A DNA stretch of 64,000 nt. Source: Catonia carolina (taxonomy: Eukaryota > Arthropoda > Insecta > Hemiptera > Achilidae). The DNA lies in the NCBI GenBank assembly GCA_035578175.1, contig JAQMRL010000001.1:431719545-431783544 (forward strand). Reading direction: 5' to 3'. Positions within the stretch are counted from its first letter, which is position 1; each line of letters starts with the position of its first letter. The position numbers and the translations under genes were made by a program. The notes beneath the pieces were generated by a model that did not search any database, was not told where the DNA came from, and saw nothing but the letters and a program-made list of their open reading frames with translations. Shown piece by piece: positions 34,077 to 45,253 of this stretch.

Positions 34077-35091
34077 TGTTGGCTATGTAGAGCTACATAC
34101 ACTGTATAAAAAAGTGATTGGTTTATATATTTACCGAAGTTTATTTAAAAAATATACTGAACTGAAAAACTCTTTTATTTTATTTATATACACAATTATT
34201 ACATTTAGGTTCAATATTTTAACAAAAGAAAAATAATGTAACGACGTTGTGGTATATAAATTGACAAATATTGATTTATTTATTACTGCGAACATATTTT
34301 TCAGGAATCATTACTCTTTCTCTAATAAATAGATGGAATTCATCCATCTACTCACGGTTACCAGCTAGCCTCTCTATATAGATTTATACTACAATAAGTA
34401 GGCTATGTGTGCGCGAACACTATCAGTGTATGACGGACAGGTACATTTCCGCCCCACTATGCGGGTGGTCGGTCATTCAATTCGTTGGTTGTTACGAAGA
34501 GAGCATATCACAGGAGAATATAGGAGAGCTTTATTATACAATAGTGTTGTGTATGTTATAGAATGAGTGAGAGAGAATAAGTGAGAGAGAGAGAGAGAGA
34601 TTTTGTATGGATGGAATGTATGTATAGAGTGAGTTTACTTGACTGTATATATACGGGGAGCAATATTTGTTGGTGGACGGGTTATCAGAGTTTACCCTTA
34701 ACTACTAGTAGTATAGAAACATGTCCTACCATTTCATAACAAAACACATTCACCTCTTTCCTGGTCCCCCGACAAAGTAAATGTTTTTACCCCCAACCAA
34801 CTCCCCATTCTCATATTTGTTTGTTAAACTATCTCCAACAAACATACTATATTCAAACTGTAGGTATTACGTACGGACATTGATGTTGATATACACATTA
34901 TGAGACGTATATAAAATATTATGAGAAATTCGATTCAAAAATGTATATTCATAAAAAATATTGTGAAAATATTTGTTAATAAATAAAACCAATGCAAGAA
35001 ATATGAATGTTCAACCAATATGGAAAAATACTTTATAATATCTTCAAATCTGAATATAAGCTAGGCCTAAAAGGTAATCTATACTAATATA
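34077..35091. other. No recognisable gene; small GA microsatellite
   Basis: About 1 kb with a GA-rich run at 34569-34600. The segment 34400-34800 is less AT-rich than its surroundings, but no exon could be supported. Confidence 0.45.
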
Positions 35092-35092
35092 C

Positions 35093-35486
35093 TGCCCTTA
35101 ACAGACAGGTGGAGTGTCGAATTTACACTCAATCTGTTCGTTGCAGGGCTAAAATAAATAGTTCTGTTTCTTATCACATGGTCAGCCAATTAAATGACTG
35201 AATCATTTAAGAACAGAAGAGGTAGAGGTGTAAAAGACACTAATCAGAGTTATCTTCTCCGAAAGTAATGAATTTCATTGTACAGCCAGACCCTGTGGTG
35301 AATGAAGTGAAGGTGTCATTTACAGAGTGGAAAATATATGCTTTTCAGAGGGCCCGGCATGCTGATAAGCGTACTTTTCCACTCAGTGAGGAAGGCAATG
35401 GTAAACCACCTCACTCCTCGTTTTACTTAGTAAAACCTCTAGAGGTTCAAACCAGCCTTTCGGCTGTTGACCTAAACAACAACAAC
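35093..35486 (+). repeat. 396-bp SINE-like retroposon, copy D
   Basis: The only plus-strand copy: starts ctgcccttaacagacagg and ends cctaaacaacaacaacat, showing the (AAC)n tail directly. A 76-codon frame from ATG 35268 runs into the tail and is shared with copy B. Confidence 0.9.
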
Positions 35487-35511
35487 ATATTAATATAATA
35501 AAGAAGAAACG

Positions 35512-36273
35512 TCTGTTTGTTTGTTTGTTTGTTTGTTTGTTTGTTTGTTTGTTTGTATGAGGTAATCTCAGACACTACTGATCTGATTTCAAAAAATCTT
35601 TCATTGTTGCATAGCTTAGAGCTTCCTGATCAATATAGGCTATTTGCAACTTTAAGTAACTTTAATTAAGTGAGTTAAGCAACTTAAACTGTGACGATGT
35701 CGGATGTTTTAGTTTATCGGGTGCATAGCACTTTTATTTTTTCCTAGTCCTCTGGATGGTGTATTTGTTGGGCTAGAAGCACGATTCAACTTTCATATTT
35801 CATAGAAAAACGTGAAGAATAACATTCGATTCCAAAAACATTAAACATTCGGTAATATTCAAAATTTTTATTTTTGTACTGTATTTCATATTTGTTTCCA
35901 TTCGACAGGTAGTGAATGAGTCGTATATTTCCAATTACTCTGCGTACCGCACCCACATTTTACTGTCTCTTATCTCAGCCATATATCAACTGTCTCTTTC
36001 TTTTCCATCGGCATTTTCCAATGCATTCTATTCAATTCTGTTAAATCGCAGGGACAAACATTTAAAACGGTGAGCATCGATTTGAGACAAGAGTGCTTCC
36101 TTCACTCATGGACAACTTTATTTCGGACTTTCTAGAGCTGGAAGTGCAGAAAAACAATTTATTTTGCTGCCACAGGGCAACAAAACCACAAATATTGTAT
36201 ATAGAGAGGTTTTAAAATAATTTAATGAGACCTACATTAGCTGCTGTGAAGCGAAGCGAGCGGGGGTTGCTAG
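35512..36273 (+). mobile_element. Helitron-like non-autonomous element
   Basis: Begins in a (TTTG)n run, then has 'ctactgatctgatttcaaaa' and 'catagcttagagcttcctga', a block typical of abundant insect Helitrons. The 3' end reads gaagcgaagcgagcgggggt then tgCTAG followed by T, fitting the CTRR/T terminus of Helitrons, although the expected terminal hairpin is imperfect. The 5' TC end is not certain. No Rep/helicase coding sequence is present. Confidence 0.6.
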
Positions 36274-36274
36274 T

Positions 36275-37146
36275 TTATAATAAACACGATAAATTTAGGC
36301 GGGTGTAAGTTTGCTATACTTCTCCACTTCCTCACCTCACCTATCCAACCAATCGAGAAATTTCTTCTCTCTTACTGCTCCTATTGGCTTAAAAAAATTA
36401 TACCTTATTTTAACGTTTACTTCACCCTTTACGCTCAAAAAATGTACTCCGCCTATAATATCTAATTCTCATTAAGTGATATATTGATTATAATATTTAC
36501 GACGTACGCATTGCGTATTTAAAAATAAATCAAATTAAAAAAAATTTTAAGTGTTTAAAAATTAGCTTATCGTATTTTATTGTACAAGACTACTGTAACT
36601 GTAAAGTTTATATTTCGTATGAATAGTAAAACAAGATGTAAATTACATTACAACGTATATGTAAATACAGTTTATATGTAAATACATTACTGTTCTATTT
36701 ACACTTCATTTATATATTAATAATATATTATCCAACTGCAGTAAATAAATACAATAAATAACAAATAAAGTAAATAAAACCGTATACAGTGAATAAACCT
36801 TTTTTATTTAATCTGGCACGTAAAAACAGTATACTTTTTGTAACGCTGCAAAGAACATAAGAGGAGTCTGTGAGTACATAGGAGGTTGTGAAAGGGATAC
36901 ACGAGTGAGAATTCAACCCGCCTAAATCTTTCGTTCTTAGTATAGTAACTAATATAATACACCGTGCTTCCCAGCAAATTAGACGTATAAAAAAAATTAA
37001 TATTGACAATGTACTGTCAACGTGAATCTTATTATAAGGGTGTAATTTTACTTTTATTACTCCAGTCGTTTGTAAACAGAATAAAAATAATTCTCCAAAA
37101 GATTTTAATAGCTAATAATTTAATTATAAAATAAATAAAGACAATT
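36275..37146. other. No recognisable feature
   Basis: AT-rich sequence. The 93-codon minus-strand frame at 36728-37009 has no motif or repeat relation. Confidence 0.45.
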
Positions 37147-37520
37147 TTGTGCTACTTATCTCTGAGGTCCGTTTCGGGATCTGGGTAAATTAAATACTTA
37201 ATAAACTATACTAGTTTATAATTCAAGTACCTATTACAACTAAAAATTACAAAATTATTAAAGTGATTAAAATCTACAAGTAAATTACTTATAATAAATA
37301 ACAGGCTAATAATTAACTAGTAACAATAAATTAACTTTACCAATTTACTTCAAACTACTTACAAAATATACAGAAATAACGTTAAACAATACACAGTAAC
37401 GTTGACCTTCTCTAATGTAACCGTTAAAAATTATGCAATTCGTTTACTGAATCACAGACAAATCGAAACTACCGACTCTAAACAAACCGGCTCGTTTATA
37501 TAAGTGAGTTATGGTGATTT
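37147..37520 (+). mobile_element. One end of the TIR element family seen at 19953
   Basis: Begins tgtgctacttatctctgagg and continues 'tccgtttcgggatctgggta', matching both ends of the element at 19953-23050. The following 300 bp is similarly AT-rich and ends with a stretch resembling the region around 22390-22450 of that element (a GC-richer box before 'tttatata'). No opposite end was found, so this is a partial copy. Confidence 0.65.
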
Positions 37521-38507
37521 CGAGAAGGACAGAGATTTTTGATATTATAATAAAAATACAAAATCCTTCTGACGATTTCTAAATAAATCTTAAACTGTAA
37601 ACAATTTAGGATTGAATAGAAGGTGTTACAAAAAGGCCAATTATCTAAATAGGTATTTGACTCTTTCACAATACCCGTACAACAATAGGCAGGTCTACCT
37701 GTACTATACAAGACCATTTCTAACTATTTCTTGGAAACCCTATTTATCACTTTTATTATTTACGTTAACATTTTTAAAATCTCTGTCCTCAAAAATTCTC
37801 GAATTCACATTTCCTTTAGATATTGTTAGAATATGTTATTCAATTCCTGTATTGCGCGCTTATTTTCTTGTTTTATTAAAGTGTAAATTGTACCTGTCTT
37901 CTTTGTTAGGCTATGAGGAGTACTCAAGTCAAAATCTATAAATTGACATTTTTATAATTATAGAAGTAATCCTACTTAATTTATTCCTTGTACTAATCAC
38001 CATACAAAATAAACTTTCTTCATTAAAATATTTTTATGTAGAAAAAGGTGGCCTAATGCAACCCTTAATATAAGGGTAAAATGGTGAAATTGGTGCTCCA
38101 TAAAATTGCTTATAAGTTGACTGTATGAAATATATGACCTAATAAAATGATTTTAATATCAAGCCGGCCAGACAATTTTTCTCTACAGTTATTATGTTTT
38201 CAATTTAAGTGGTTTCTTAAAATAATTTATTATCGTTTTTAAAAACCTGAAATAATTTGTGGTTCATTACGTTTAGCCATTAAGTTAACCAAAAGTTTAT
38301 TAATTAAAAATCAAAAATTCTGAACGGTTAAAAATAATTAACCATGTAATATAAAAACAGTCATATGTATTTATTCCACAAGAAACAAAGAAATTGTAAA
38401 AACCCTAAAAATAAACACAGAAAATTAGAACTGTCATAGGTTAATGCTTTTGCACTTACCCTTTTTTCTTTTTTTGAAGTCTTTTAACTTGAGTTTTATT
38501 GTTCATC
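37521..38507. other. No recognisable feature
   Basis: AT-rich; the 109-codon plus-strand frame at 37612-37941 is rich in Tyr, Leu and Ser, has no motif, and is taken as chance. Confidence 0.45.
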
Positions 38508-38518
38508 AAGTCTTCTGT

Positions 38519-38701
38519 GCGGCCGCCTCCGTAGCGTAGTGGTTAGCGCATTGGCCTGCCACGCGGAGGTCCCGGGTTCGATTCCCGGCGAGGGTCTGGA
38601 AATTTTCACATGTCAAATCCCAAAGTTAATGTTACACAATCCACCGTAGTCGCTAATGACCAAGTTGTTGATGCGACTCTAAATAAATAAATTAAAAAAA
38701 A
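38519..38701 (+). repeat. tRNA-derived SINE, Gly/Val-like head, with target duplication
   Basis: An 11-bp duplication, aagtcttctgt, lies at 38508-38518 and 38702-38712. The head has A box tagcgtagtggttagcgc, an anticodon-like loop with GCC (cctgccacgcgg) and a perfect B box (gggttcgattcccgg). The body ends 'gatgcgactctaaataaata' and a run of ten or more A's. It is well preserved and therefore fairly young. Confidence 0.95.
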
Positions 38702-39103
38702 AAGTCTTCTGTAAAAATCTTAATTTTACTTAGTATATAAATATACTTAGCTATAATATCCTAACAAAAGTGTCTTTTGTTCACAAAATGTAGCGGGCTC
38801 GGTGTTTCCCCACTAAGTGCTTATGTAAAAATATCTTTTCCAGTAAATTTTATTTTCTCTTTTCTTTAGGGCATCAGTTGGAAGAGAGGTTTGAATCTCT
38901 GCAGGCTTTACTAAGTAAAACAATGAGTGAGTTGGTTTACCTATGCCTTAATCACTGAGTGGAAAAGTATATTTATCTGCATGCCAGACCCTTCTGAAAA
39001 ACATCTACTTTCCACCCTTCAAATGAAATCTTCACTTCATTCACCACAGGATTTGGGTGTGTAATGATGAAATGTATTACTCTCAGAGGAGATAACTCGG
39101 AAT

Positions 39104-39755
39104 ATAATGCTTTTCGTCGTTGATGAGCTCTGCTGTTCCACGCAATTAGACCAATCAGAACGTTTGCCAGCGTTGTCAGATTGTACGAATGTACCATCCT
39201 GAAAAACATTATGCGCACATGCCTATAAGAGTAGTTCACTCGTGTCATGCATCTTGTATTAAACATATCGATTATAGAGCGTGTTAACATGCAATAGGCC
39301 TACTTTTTTTTTTTATTTTACGGCCACAAAGGACCACTTAAGTTCAATCTTTCAACGTCTAGCTCTTTCAGATGTTCCACCAAAACGCCCCCGCAGTCGT
39401 CGCTCCCGTACTTCTCCTCTTCTTCGCCAATAATTCTTCAATGTTTCGGATCTTCTCAGTCTCTCAGCGTCCGAAATCACCATGGCTTCCCTGACCCTCA
39501 TTTGTTCCCTAAATTTAACCGATCGCTGTTTGTATGTCCTGTAGCTCCCTGACTTTATAATATAATCAGATGGTTGTATGTTCATAGGTTATAATTGTTA
39601 TTGAAAGACCAAAAAAACAGTCGACGAAATATATAACAGAGCTACGAGAGCAAGTATTTGCAATGTTGGTGGCAAGTCGTTGGTTAGCTATGAAGTGGTT
39701 AGGGGGGGGGGCAATGCGTACGTTCAGAGCTCATCAACTTTAAAAAATAGTATAG
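39104..39755. mobile_element. 650-bp MITE-like element inside SINE copy E
   Basis: Has the same 'gttgatgagctctg' inverted ends as the short element at 29441-29691, the same 'gccagcgttgtcagattgta' block, and a matching segment before the right end. It is longer because of extra central sequence, of which 39307-39600 is a LINE tail insertion. Confidence 0.78.
39307..39600 (-). pseudogene. LINE C-terminal tail nested in the MITE
   Basis: On the minus strand, 77 codons read through KFREQMRVREAMVISDAERL and ETLKNYWRRRGEVRERR, a basic tail like the EHSRNMREYW region at 25600. A poly-A tract follows on the minus strand (T-run at 39305-39316 on the plus strand), as expected of a retroposed 3' end. 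No exact target duplication was found. Confidence 0.55.
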
Positions 39756-39903
39756 TATCTTTTACACCTCTACCTCATTTATTCTTAAATGCTTCAGTCA
39801 TGTAATTGGGGTACCACCTGATAAGAAACAGAACTACTTTGTGTAGACAAGGAACTAGCAGATTGAGTACAAATAATTTGACACTTCACCTGCCTGTTAT
39901 AGG

Positions 39904-40910
39904 AAAAAATTAAAATTAACACAGGAATAACTAAAAGATTACGAGTTTAAGTTAAATTCAACTTATCAACAATCGATAGGAAATGAAACTTAAGTTAAAA
40001 GACTTCAAAAAGAGGAAAAATCGCAAAAAAGATTACGATTTTTGCGATTAAAAACAATCACAATCATAAAATTTCACAAAAATTACTTTAATTTATTAAA
40101 TTAGGTACAAAATTTTTCTTTTATTGTACGATAAAAATAATTTAATGGTAAAATTTAAAACATTAGAAAATAATAGTAGGTAACCTGAAAACAATTGCAG
40201 AAAAATAAATTTTTCACTTGATTACCTACCAAATCTTAACGTTTTTCTTTAGTATCGTGATATATTTATGAGGATTGAAATTAAATTATTAAAATATACC
40301 TAATAACGAAATAACAATAGTAATTTTAAAAATATAATTAAATTTATATCCAAACAATTGTAAACATTTAGGTCAAACAAATTGTGTTTCATTCAACATG
40401 ATATGAAATGTTGAAACTGTTTCCCAAACAAAACAACATATACAAAGATCATTAGTACTAGTTTACGTTAAAAGCGAAAAGGACGAGGACTGGAATAATT
40501 CACGTAATTTATCAACAGTGAATGAAAATTAATTTGAGGTTAGTTGCAAAGTAAGCTTAAAAATTTATGTAGTAATTATATTTTACTCACACTTGTTCGG
40601 GTTTATTCAAAATGGTTTATTTAACGAAAATAAAAAATGGCAATCGTATATGTTTCTAAACGATTATCGAAATAGTTATATTAGTAACGGTGACATCATA
40701 CAATTTACTAATTAAAGATTTAATTTCTTTACATCTTCTCTTATAAGGCTAACAAAACGGAATGGAATAACTTTTAAAAACAGCAGAGCATTATTAACAT
40801 CATCATTCCTCTTAAATATTTGTTTTGAGCCTAGTGTCAGAACGGTATTTACTGTTCCTTGTACAGTACAACCTGTTTTACGAGTACTGGACAAAGCTGT
40901 TTCGAAGTAG
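39904..40910. other. No recognisable feature
   Basis: About 1 kb, strongly AT-rich, with short A/T-only stretches; no frame above 60 codons outside the repeat that follows. Confidence 0.5.
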
Positions 40911-41202
40911 CTCTTCTTCTTCTTCTCCTTCCCCTTCTCCTTCTTCTTCTCCTTCTCCTCCTTCTCCTCCTCCTTCTCCTCCTTCTCCTCCTCCTTCTTC
41001 TTCTCCTCCTCCTCCTTCTTCTTCTTCTCCTTCTCCTCCTCCTCTTCCTCCTTCCTCTTCTTCTTTTTCTTCATCTTCTTCTTTTTTCTTCTTCTTCTCT
41101 TTCTTCTCCTTCTTCTTCTTCTCCTTCTTCTTCTTCTCCTTCTTCTTTTTCTTTTTCTTCTTCTTCTTCTTCTTCTTCTTCTTCTTCTTTTTTCTTCTTC
41201 TT
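40911..41202. repeat. 290-bp CTT/CTC polypyrimidine tract
   Basis: An almost pure pyrimidine strand built of CTT and CTC triplets (purine triplets GAA and GAG on the minus strand). All long frames that cross it (Lys/Glu-, Ser/Pro/Phe- or Leu-rich) are products of the triplet period. A LINE remnant lies right beside it at 41270 in minus orientation, so the tract may be an expanded LINE tail. Confidence 0.95.
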
Positions 41203-41269
41203 GTAGTGCTGACTTCATTACTGAAGTTTGGCCACCACAATCGCAAATCACTCCTCTATCACGGCCCAC

Positions 41270-41440
41270 ACCGATAGGTCTCGAAACATCGCCGTCTGTA
41301 TCATGACTAATCCACAAAATTTGTAGCATTCTTTTAAACACCCACATCTTGAAAGCTTTTAAACGATTCATAGACTGCATACTCAAAGTCCATGTTTCTA
41401 AACCGTATAGCAGGATGACATAGTAAGCCTAGATGTATGT
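41270..41440 (-). pseudogene. LINE reverse transcriptase remnant
   Basis: The minus strand encodes VILLYGLETWTLSMQSMNRLKAF then KMWVFKRMLQILWISHDTDGD, the 'LLYGxETWTL...LxAFExWxxRRMLxIxW' block that follows the reverse transcriptase core in a common insect LINE family. The frame is open for about 55 codons. The block leads towards the GAA-rich tract on the minus strand. The copy at 60500 starts with the same AFEMW block. Confidence 0.8.
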
Positions 41441-42114
41441 ATTTACAAACATATGTCTTAAAGGAAATAAATTGTATTGTTAACAATCAGTTGCTTCATG
41501 TTAAAAAACCTTAGAAACGTTAGTACATGCTTATTCCCAATAAATAAATAGCCTACCATCTTTCAGTTATAATTTTTAAGCTTTTGTTTGACAATCCTTT
41601 GTATGGAACCAACAAAACCTTTCTCGACAATTTCAAACTTCCGAAAACAAAAAATTAAAACTAAAACCGGGTCCTCCTACAATAAATTTTACGATCAACT
41701 AGATAATATATAACCATACCAACCACGGCCACGGGCTAGATGGTTGGTTCCTTCCTATAAGGAAAGGAACTAGGGTAGAACAAAGTTATGCATGCGTGCT
41801 CCGTTGATTCGCTGTCGTTCATTTTGCTTGCTTTTGAGAATGTGTGGTGGCTGTTTTGGAAGGAGAGGGAGGGTTTGAAACCGTTATGCGGCAGAGGGTG
41901 GGGTTTGATAACCCTCTTTGAAGAACAACAGTCGCTTTGTGTGCTTTTCAGTGGTATAATCTCAGCATTGCGATTTTACTAAATAGTATTTTTCAATTCT
42001 TTAACACATCTCTAAACAGTATTTTTCAGTACTACTTAACCAGTATTTTACAATACTACCTCAACCAGTTTTACTCCGTTGCGCATATTTAAAATACTAA
42101 TAGCGCTTTGTAAT
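41441..42114. other. No recognisable gene
   Basis: Between 41700 and 41980 the base composition is nearer 50 percent GC and a 64-codon frame is open (41788-41982), without recognisable motif. From 41985 to 42060 a degenerate 'agtatttttca' motif recurs about three times. Confidence 0.4.
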
Positions 42115-42181
42115 GCCTCAATTGTAATAAACACGAAAAGGCAAAGAAGTGATGCTGAAAAGCCGAAGTAAATGTATTATT

Positions 42182-42600
42182 ATGAATGCATTTAAAAAAC
42201 TTTCCAACGAGCATTACGAGAACCAACGTAAGGAAATTCAGGAGCGCGCTGCTAAACTTTGTGATATATCAGTTCACACTGTAAGAACAATATTAACCGA
42301 AAAAAATAGGAGATAATGAAACGTTAAGAAGGCCAAGAATAAACAGTAAAGTTAACATCGATAATGTCCAAAAATCTGCACTAAGAAATATAATTTACAA
42401 TTTCCACAAAACCCAGCAAAGGCTCCATACTTTAAAAGCATATTTTAAGAGTTGTTAAGAACAACTACAATTATTATTCGATTTCAGCCATGAAACGCAG
42501 CGTAAAATTTTACTGAAGATGGGTTTCAGATAGCGAAAAATAGAAAACAACAGAAAAATTTTAGTTGAGGAACACGATATAGGCCTATTGTATGGTATAA
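42182..42600 (+). pseudogene. Tc1/mariner-like transposase N-terminal remnant
   Basis: From ATG 42182 the translation gives an HTH-like segment (RAAKLCDISVHTVRTILTEK) and a stop at codon 45. In another frame it continues NSKVNIDNVQKSALRNIIYN, then LKAYFKSC, a stop, ETQRKILLKMGFR, a stop, and NNRKILVEEHDI. This order, especially 'LxKMGFRWRKxxxNRKxLxExxDI', is found in the region between DNA-binding and catalytic domains of some insect Tc1-like transposases. The catalytic domain is missing. The second half (from 42338) is repeated inverted at 51335-51712. Confidence 0.65.
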
Positions 42601-42943
42601 ATAAATATACATTTTTATAGAAACAAATAAATAAAAATCCAAAAAGCTCCATTAACAATAAAAAATAACAGATTTAATGGAAGGCTAGATACATTGGCTT
42701 CTGGCACTGCGTATATCCCCCCCCCCACCATCTACAGCAGCATAGCAAACCACTTTACTATATTCCCCATCCGGCATGTGAATTCTTTTAGCCTGCGCGG
42801 AAGCTACGCGAACATTACTTTGACATACTCTACTAACATAATTTCATCAATTTTACAAATATTATTTAAATAAATAATTTCTCAAAGTAAGTGTTTAAAT
42901 AATATTTTCACAGTAGATTTTCAACATTACATATTTTTTTTAA

Positions 42944-45195
42944 GTAAGTTGATGTTTTGATGTCCCAATAAATTGGTTATGCATCGTGTCAGTAGGCGTG
43001 GCTTCCAGTTTATCTCCCGTTTTCTTCTTGAGATCTCAATATTAATTTCTATTGATTCGTCTTAAAAATGATATTTTATGGTAAGAAATGTGTTAAAATA
43101 CTGTTAAAATTACTTTTCTTAATAGATTTATATAATTTTCTAATCGATATTTTATTAAAAAAATCTTAAAGGGTTCGATTAATCAACATTTGGCCTAGGG
43201 GCGTGGTGACAGACCATGAAACAAGATGGCCTCCCGGTCTCTTGTCCGGGATTTTACAACTTCTTTCTTCAGTCTTTAAAAATTATTGCAATTAATGCGT
43301 AAAATGTGTGTTTTAATACGCATTTAAAATATATTTTTGATATAGACTTACAAAAATTACGTATTAGGTTTAAAATTTTAAAACAATATTTTGTTAGTCT
43401 CGATCATTCAATGTTGTCCCGTGTTGGTTGGAGGTGGTAACAATATTACCTTCCAGTTGTGTGTAAGGTCGTGTTATCTGTAGTAGAAATGATTTTTTAC
43501 GTAAAGAAATTGTTATGAAATAAGTGATGCAATAAAATTTTCTTAAGAGATTTGTGAAATTAGTTATTTGTTTCCGAGTAAACAACTTTAGTGTTTTGAT
43601 GCCTCGTGTTAGCAGGCCGTAAAAGCAAGATGGCCTCTCTGGCAAGATGGTAACTTATCTGGAAACATGTTACTAACTTAATTTCATCCACCTTTACAAG
43701 TATTTTTTACATAAATAATTTCTCAAAATGCGTGTTTAAATAATATTTTCACAGTAAATTTACAACATGAGATATTTTTTTAAAGTAAGTTGACATTTTG
43801 ATGGTCCGATCAGTCGGTTATGCTACGTCTTGGTAGGGCGTTGCTTTTAGTTTTCCTCCCGTTTTCCTACTCGAGGTCTCAGTATTAATCTCATATTATG
43901 ATTCGTCATAAAAATTATAATTTATGGTAAATAAATCTGTCAAGATACGCGTTAAAATTACTTTTTCCTAATAGATTTATTTAATTTTCTATTCGATATT
44001 TTATTAAAAACCTTAAAGGGTTCGATGAATCAAACATTTGGCCTAGGGGCGTGGTGACGGGACATGAAACAAGATGGCCTCTCGTTTACTTGTCCGGGAT
44101 TTTACAACTTATTTCTTCAGTCTTTAAAAATTATTATAATTAATGCATAAAATGTGGCTTTTAATACGCGTTTTAATATTTTTTTTTTATGTAGACTTAC
44201 AAAATTAAATATTAGGTTTATATTTAAAAACAAATGTTTGTTAGCCTCGATCAATCAATGCTGTCCCGTGTTGGTATGAGATGGGAACAATGTTACCTTT
44301 CAGTCTGCTGTGTAAGTTCGTGTTTTCTGTAGTAGAAATGATTTTTTACATAAAGTAGGCCTAATTGTTAAGAAATACGAAATCAATAGAATTTTTTTTG
44401 AATTTGTAAAATTTGTTTTTGGTTTTCAAATAAACACCTTGAGTGTTTTGATGCCTCGTGTTAGCAGGCCGTAAAAGCAAGATGGCCTCTCGGTAAATTT
44501 TCTGGGATTATGTTACTTTCCAAATATTATTTACATAAATAATTTCTCAAAATACGTTTTTAATTAATATTTTCGAAATAATATATAACATTAGATATTT
44601 TGTTAAAGTAAGTTGACGTTTCGATGGCCCAATCAATCGGTTAGGCATCGTCTTGGTAAGGTGTTGGTTCTAGTTTACCTCCCGTTTTCCTACTTGAGGT
44701 CTCGTATTAATTTCATATGATTTGTCTTAAAAATAATATATCATGGTAAATAAATCTGTCAAAATACGCGTTAAAATTACATTTTCCTAATAGATTTAAA
44801 AAATTTTCTATTCGATATTTTATTAAAAACTTTAAAGGGTTCGATTAATCAAACATTTGGCCTAGGGGCGTGGTGACGGGCCATGAAACAAGATGGCCTC
44901 CCGTTTAATTTTCCGGGATTTTACAACTTATTTCTTCAGTCTTTAAAAATTATTATAATGTATAAAATGTAGCTTTTAATACGCGTTTTAATTTATGTTT
45001 TTTTGTTTGATATAAACTTATAAAATTAAATATTAGGTGTACAATTTAAAAATAAATGTTTGTTAGTCTGGATCATTCAATGCTGTCCCGTGTTGGTAGG
45101 AGGTGGTAACCATATTACCTTCCAGTCTGCTGTGTAAGTTTGTGTTTTCTTTTGTAGAAATGATTTTTTACATAAAGAAATTGTTATGAAATATA
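42944..45195. repeat. Tandem repeat, period about 830 bp, with four sub-units
   Basis: The landmark gtaagttga occurs at 42954, 43785 and 44608, intervals of 831 and 823. Each period holds four diverged sub-units of about 200-225 bp, each with a 'tcgat(n)aatc' or 'ttttgatg' start and a 'cgtg(n)tggt' or 'caagatggcctc' core (for example at 42967, 43173, 43398 and 43594). About 2.7 periods are present. There is no coding frame. Confidence 0.85.
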
Positions 45196-45253
45196 CATTA
45201 AGGTGGTTTTCTGTGCTTCTGTGATGAAGGGGGGACATACGGACCCATTGTAG

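Larger units (their letters stand above)
38862..39903 (-). repeat. 396-bp SINE-like retroposon, copy E, interrupted
   Basis: Two halves, about 38865-39103 and 39756-39903, together make one diverged SINE copy. Between them lies the 650-bp MITE. The join falls at the 'aactctgattagtgtctttt' site of the family consensus. Confidence 0.85.

Noticed and set aside
37612..37941. A 109-codon plus-strand frame
   Set aside because: No domain or motif, hydrophobic residues typical of AT-rich DNA, and no splice signals that would define an exon.
38519..38600. A possible tRNA-Gly gene (A box, GCC anticodon loop, perfect B box)
   Set aside because: The acceptor stem does not pair, the sequence continues into a SINE body with a poly-A tail, and an 11-bp target duplication surrounds it.
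40712..41386. A 224-codon minus-strand frame with a long Lys/Arg/Glu-rich stretch, and several overlapping frames on both strands
   Set aside because: It is open only because the GAA/GAG triplet tract has no stop in any of its frames. The non-repetitive end is a LINE remnant (KAFKMWVFKRMLQILW).
41788..41982. A 64-codon frame in a GC-richer patch
   Set aside because: No motif, no repeat elsewhere in the window, and no splice sites that fit an exon. Kept only as a note within the feature-free segment.
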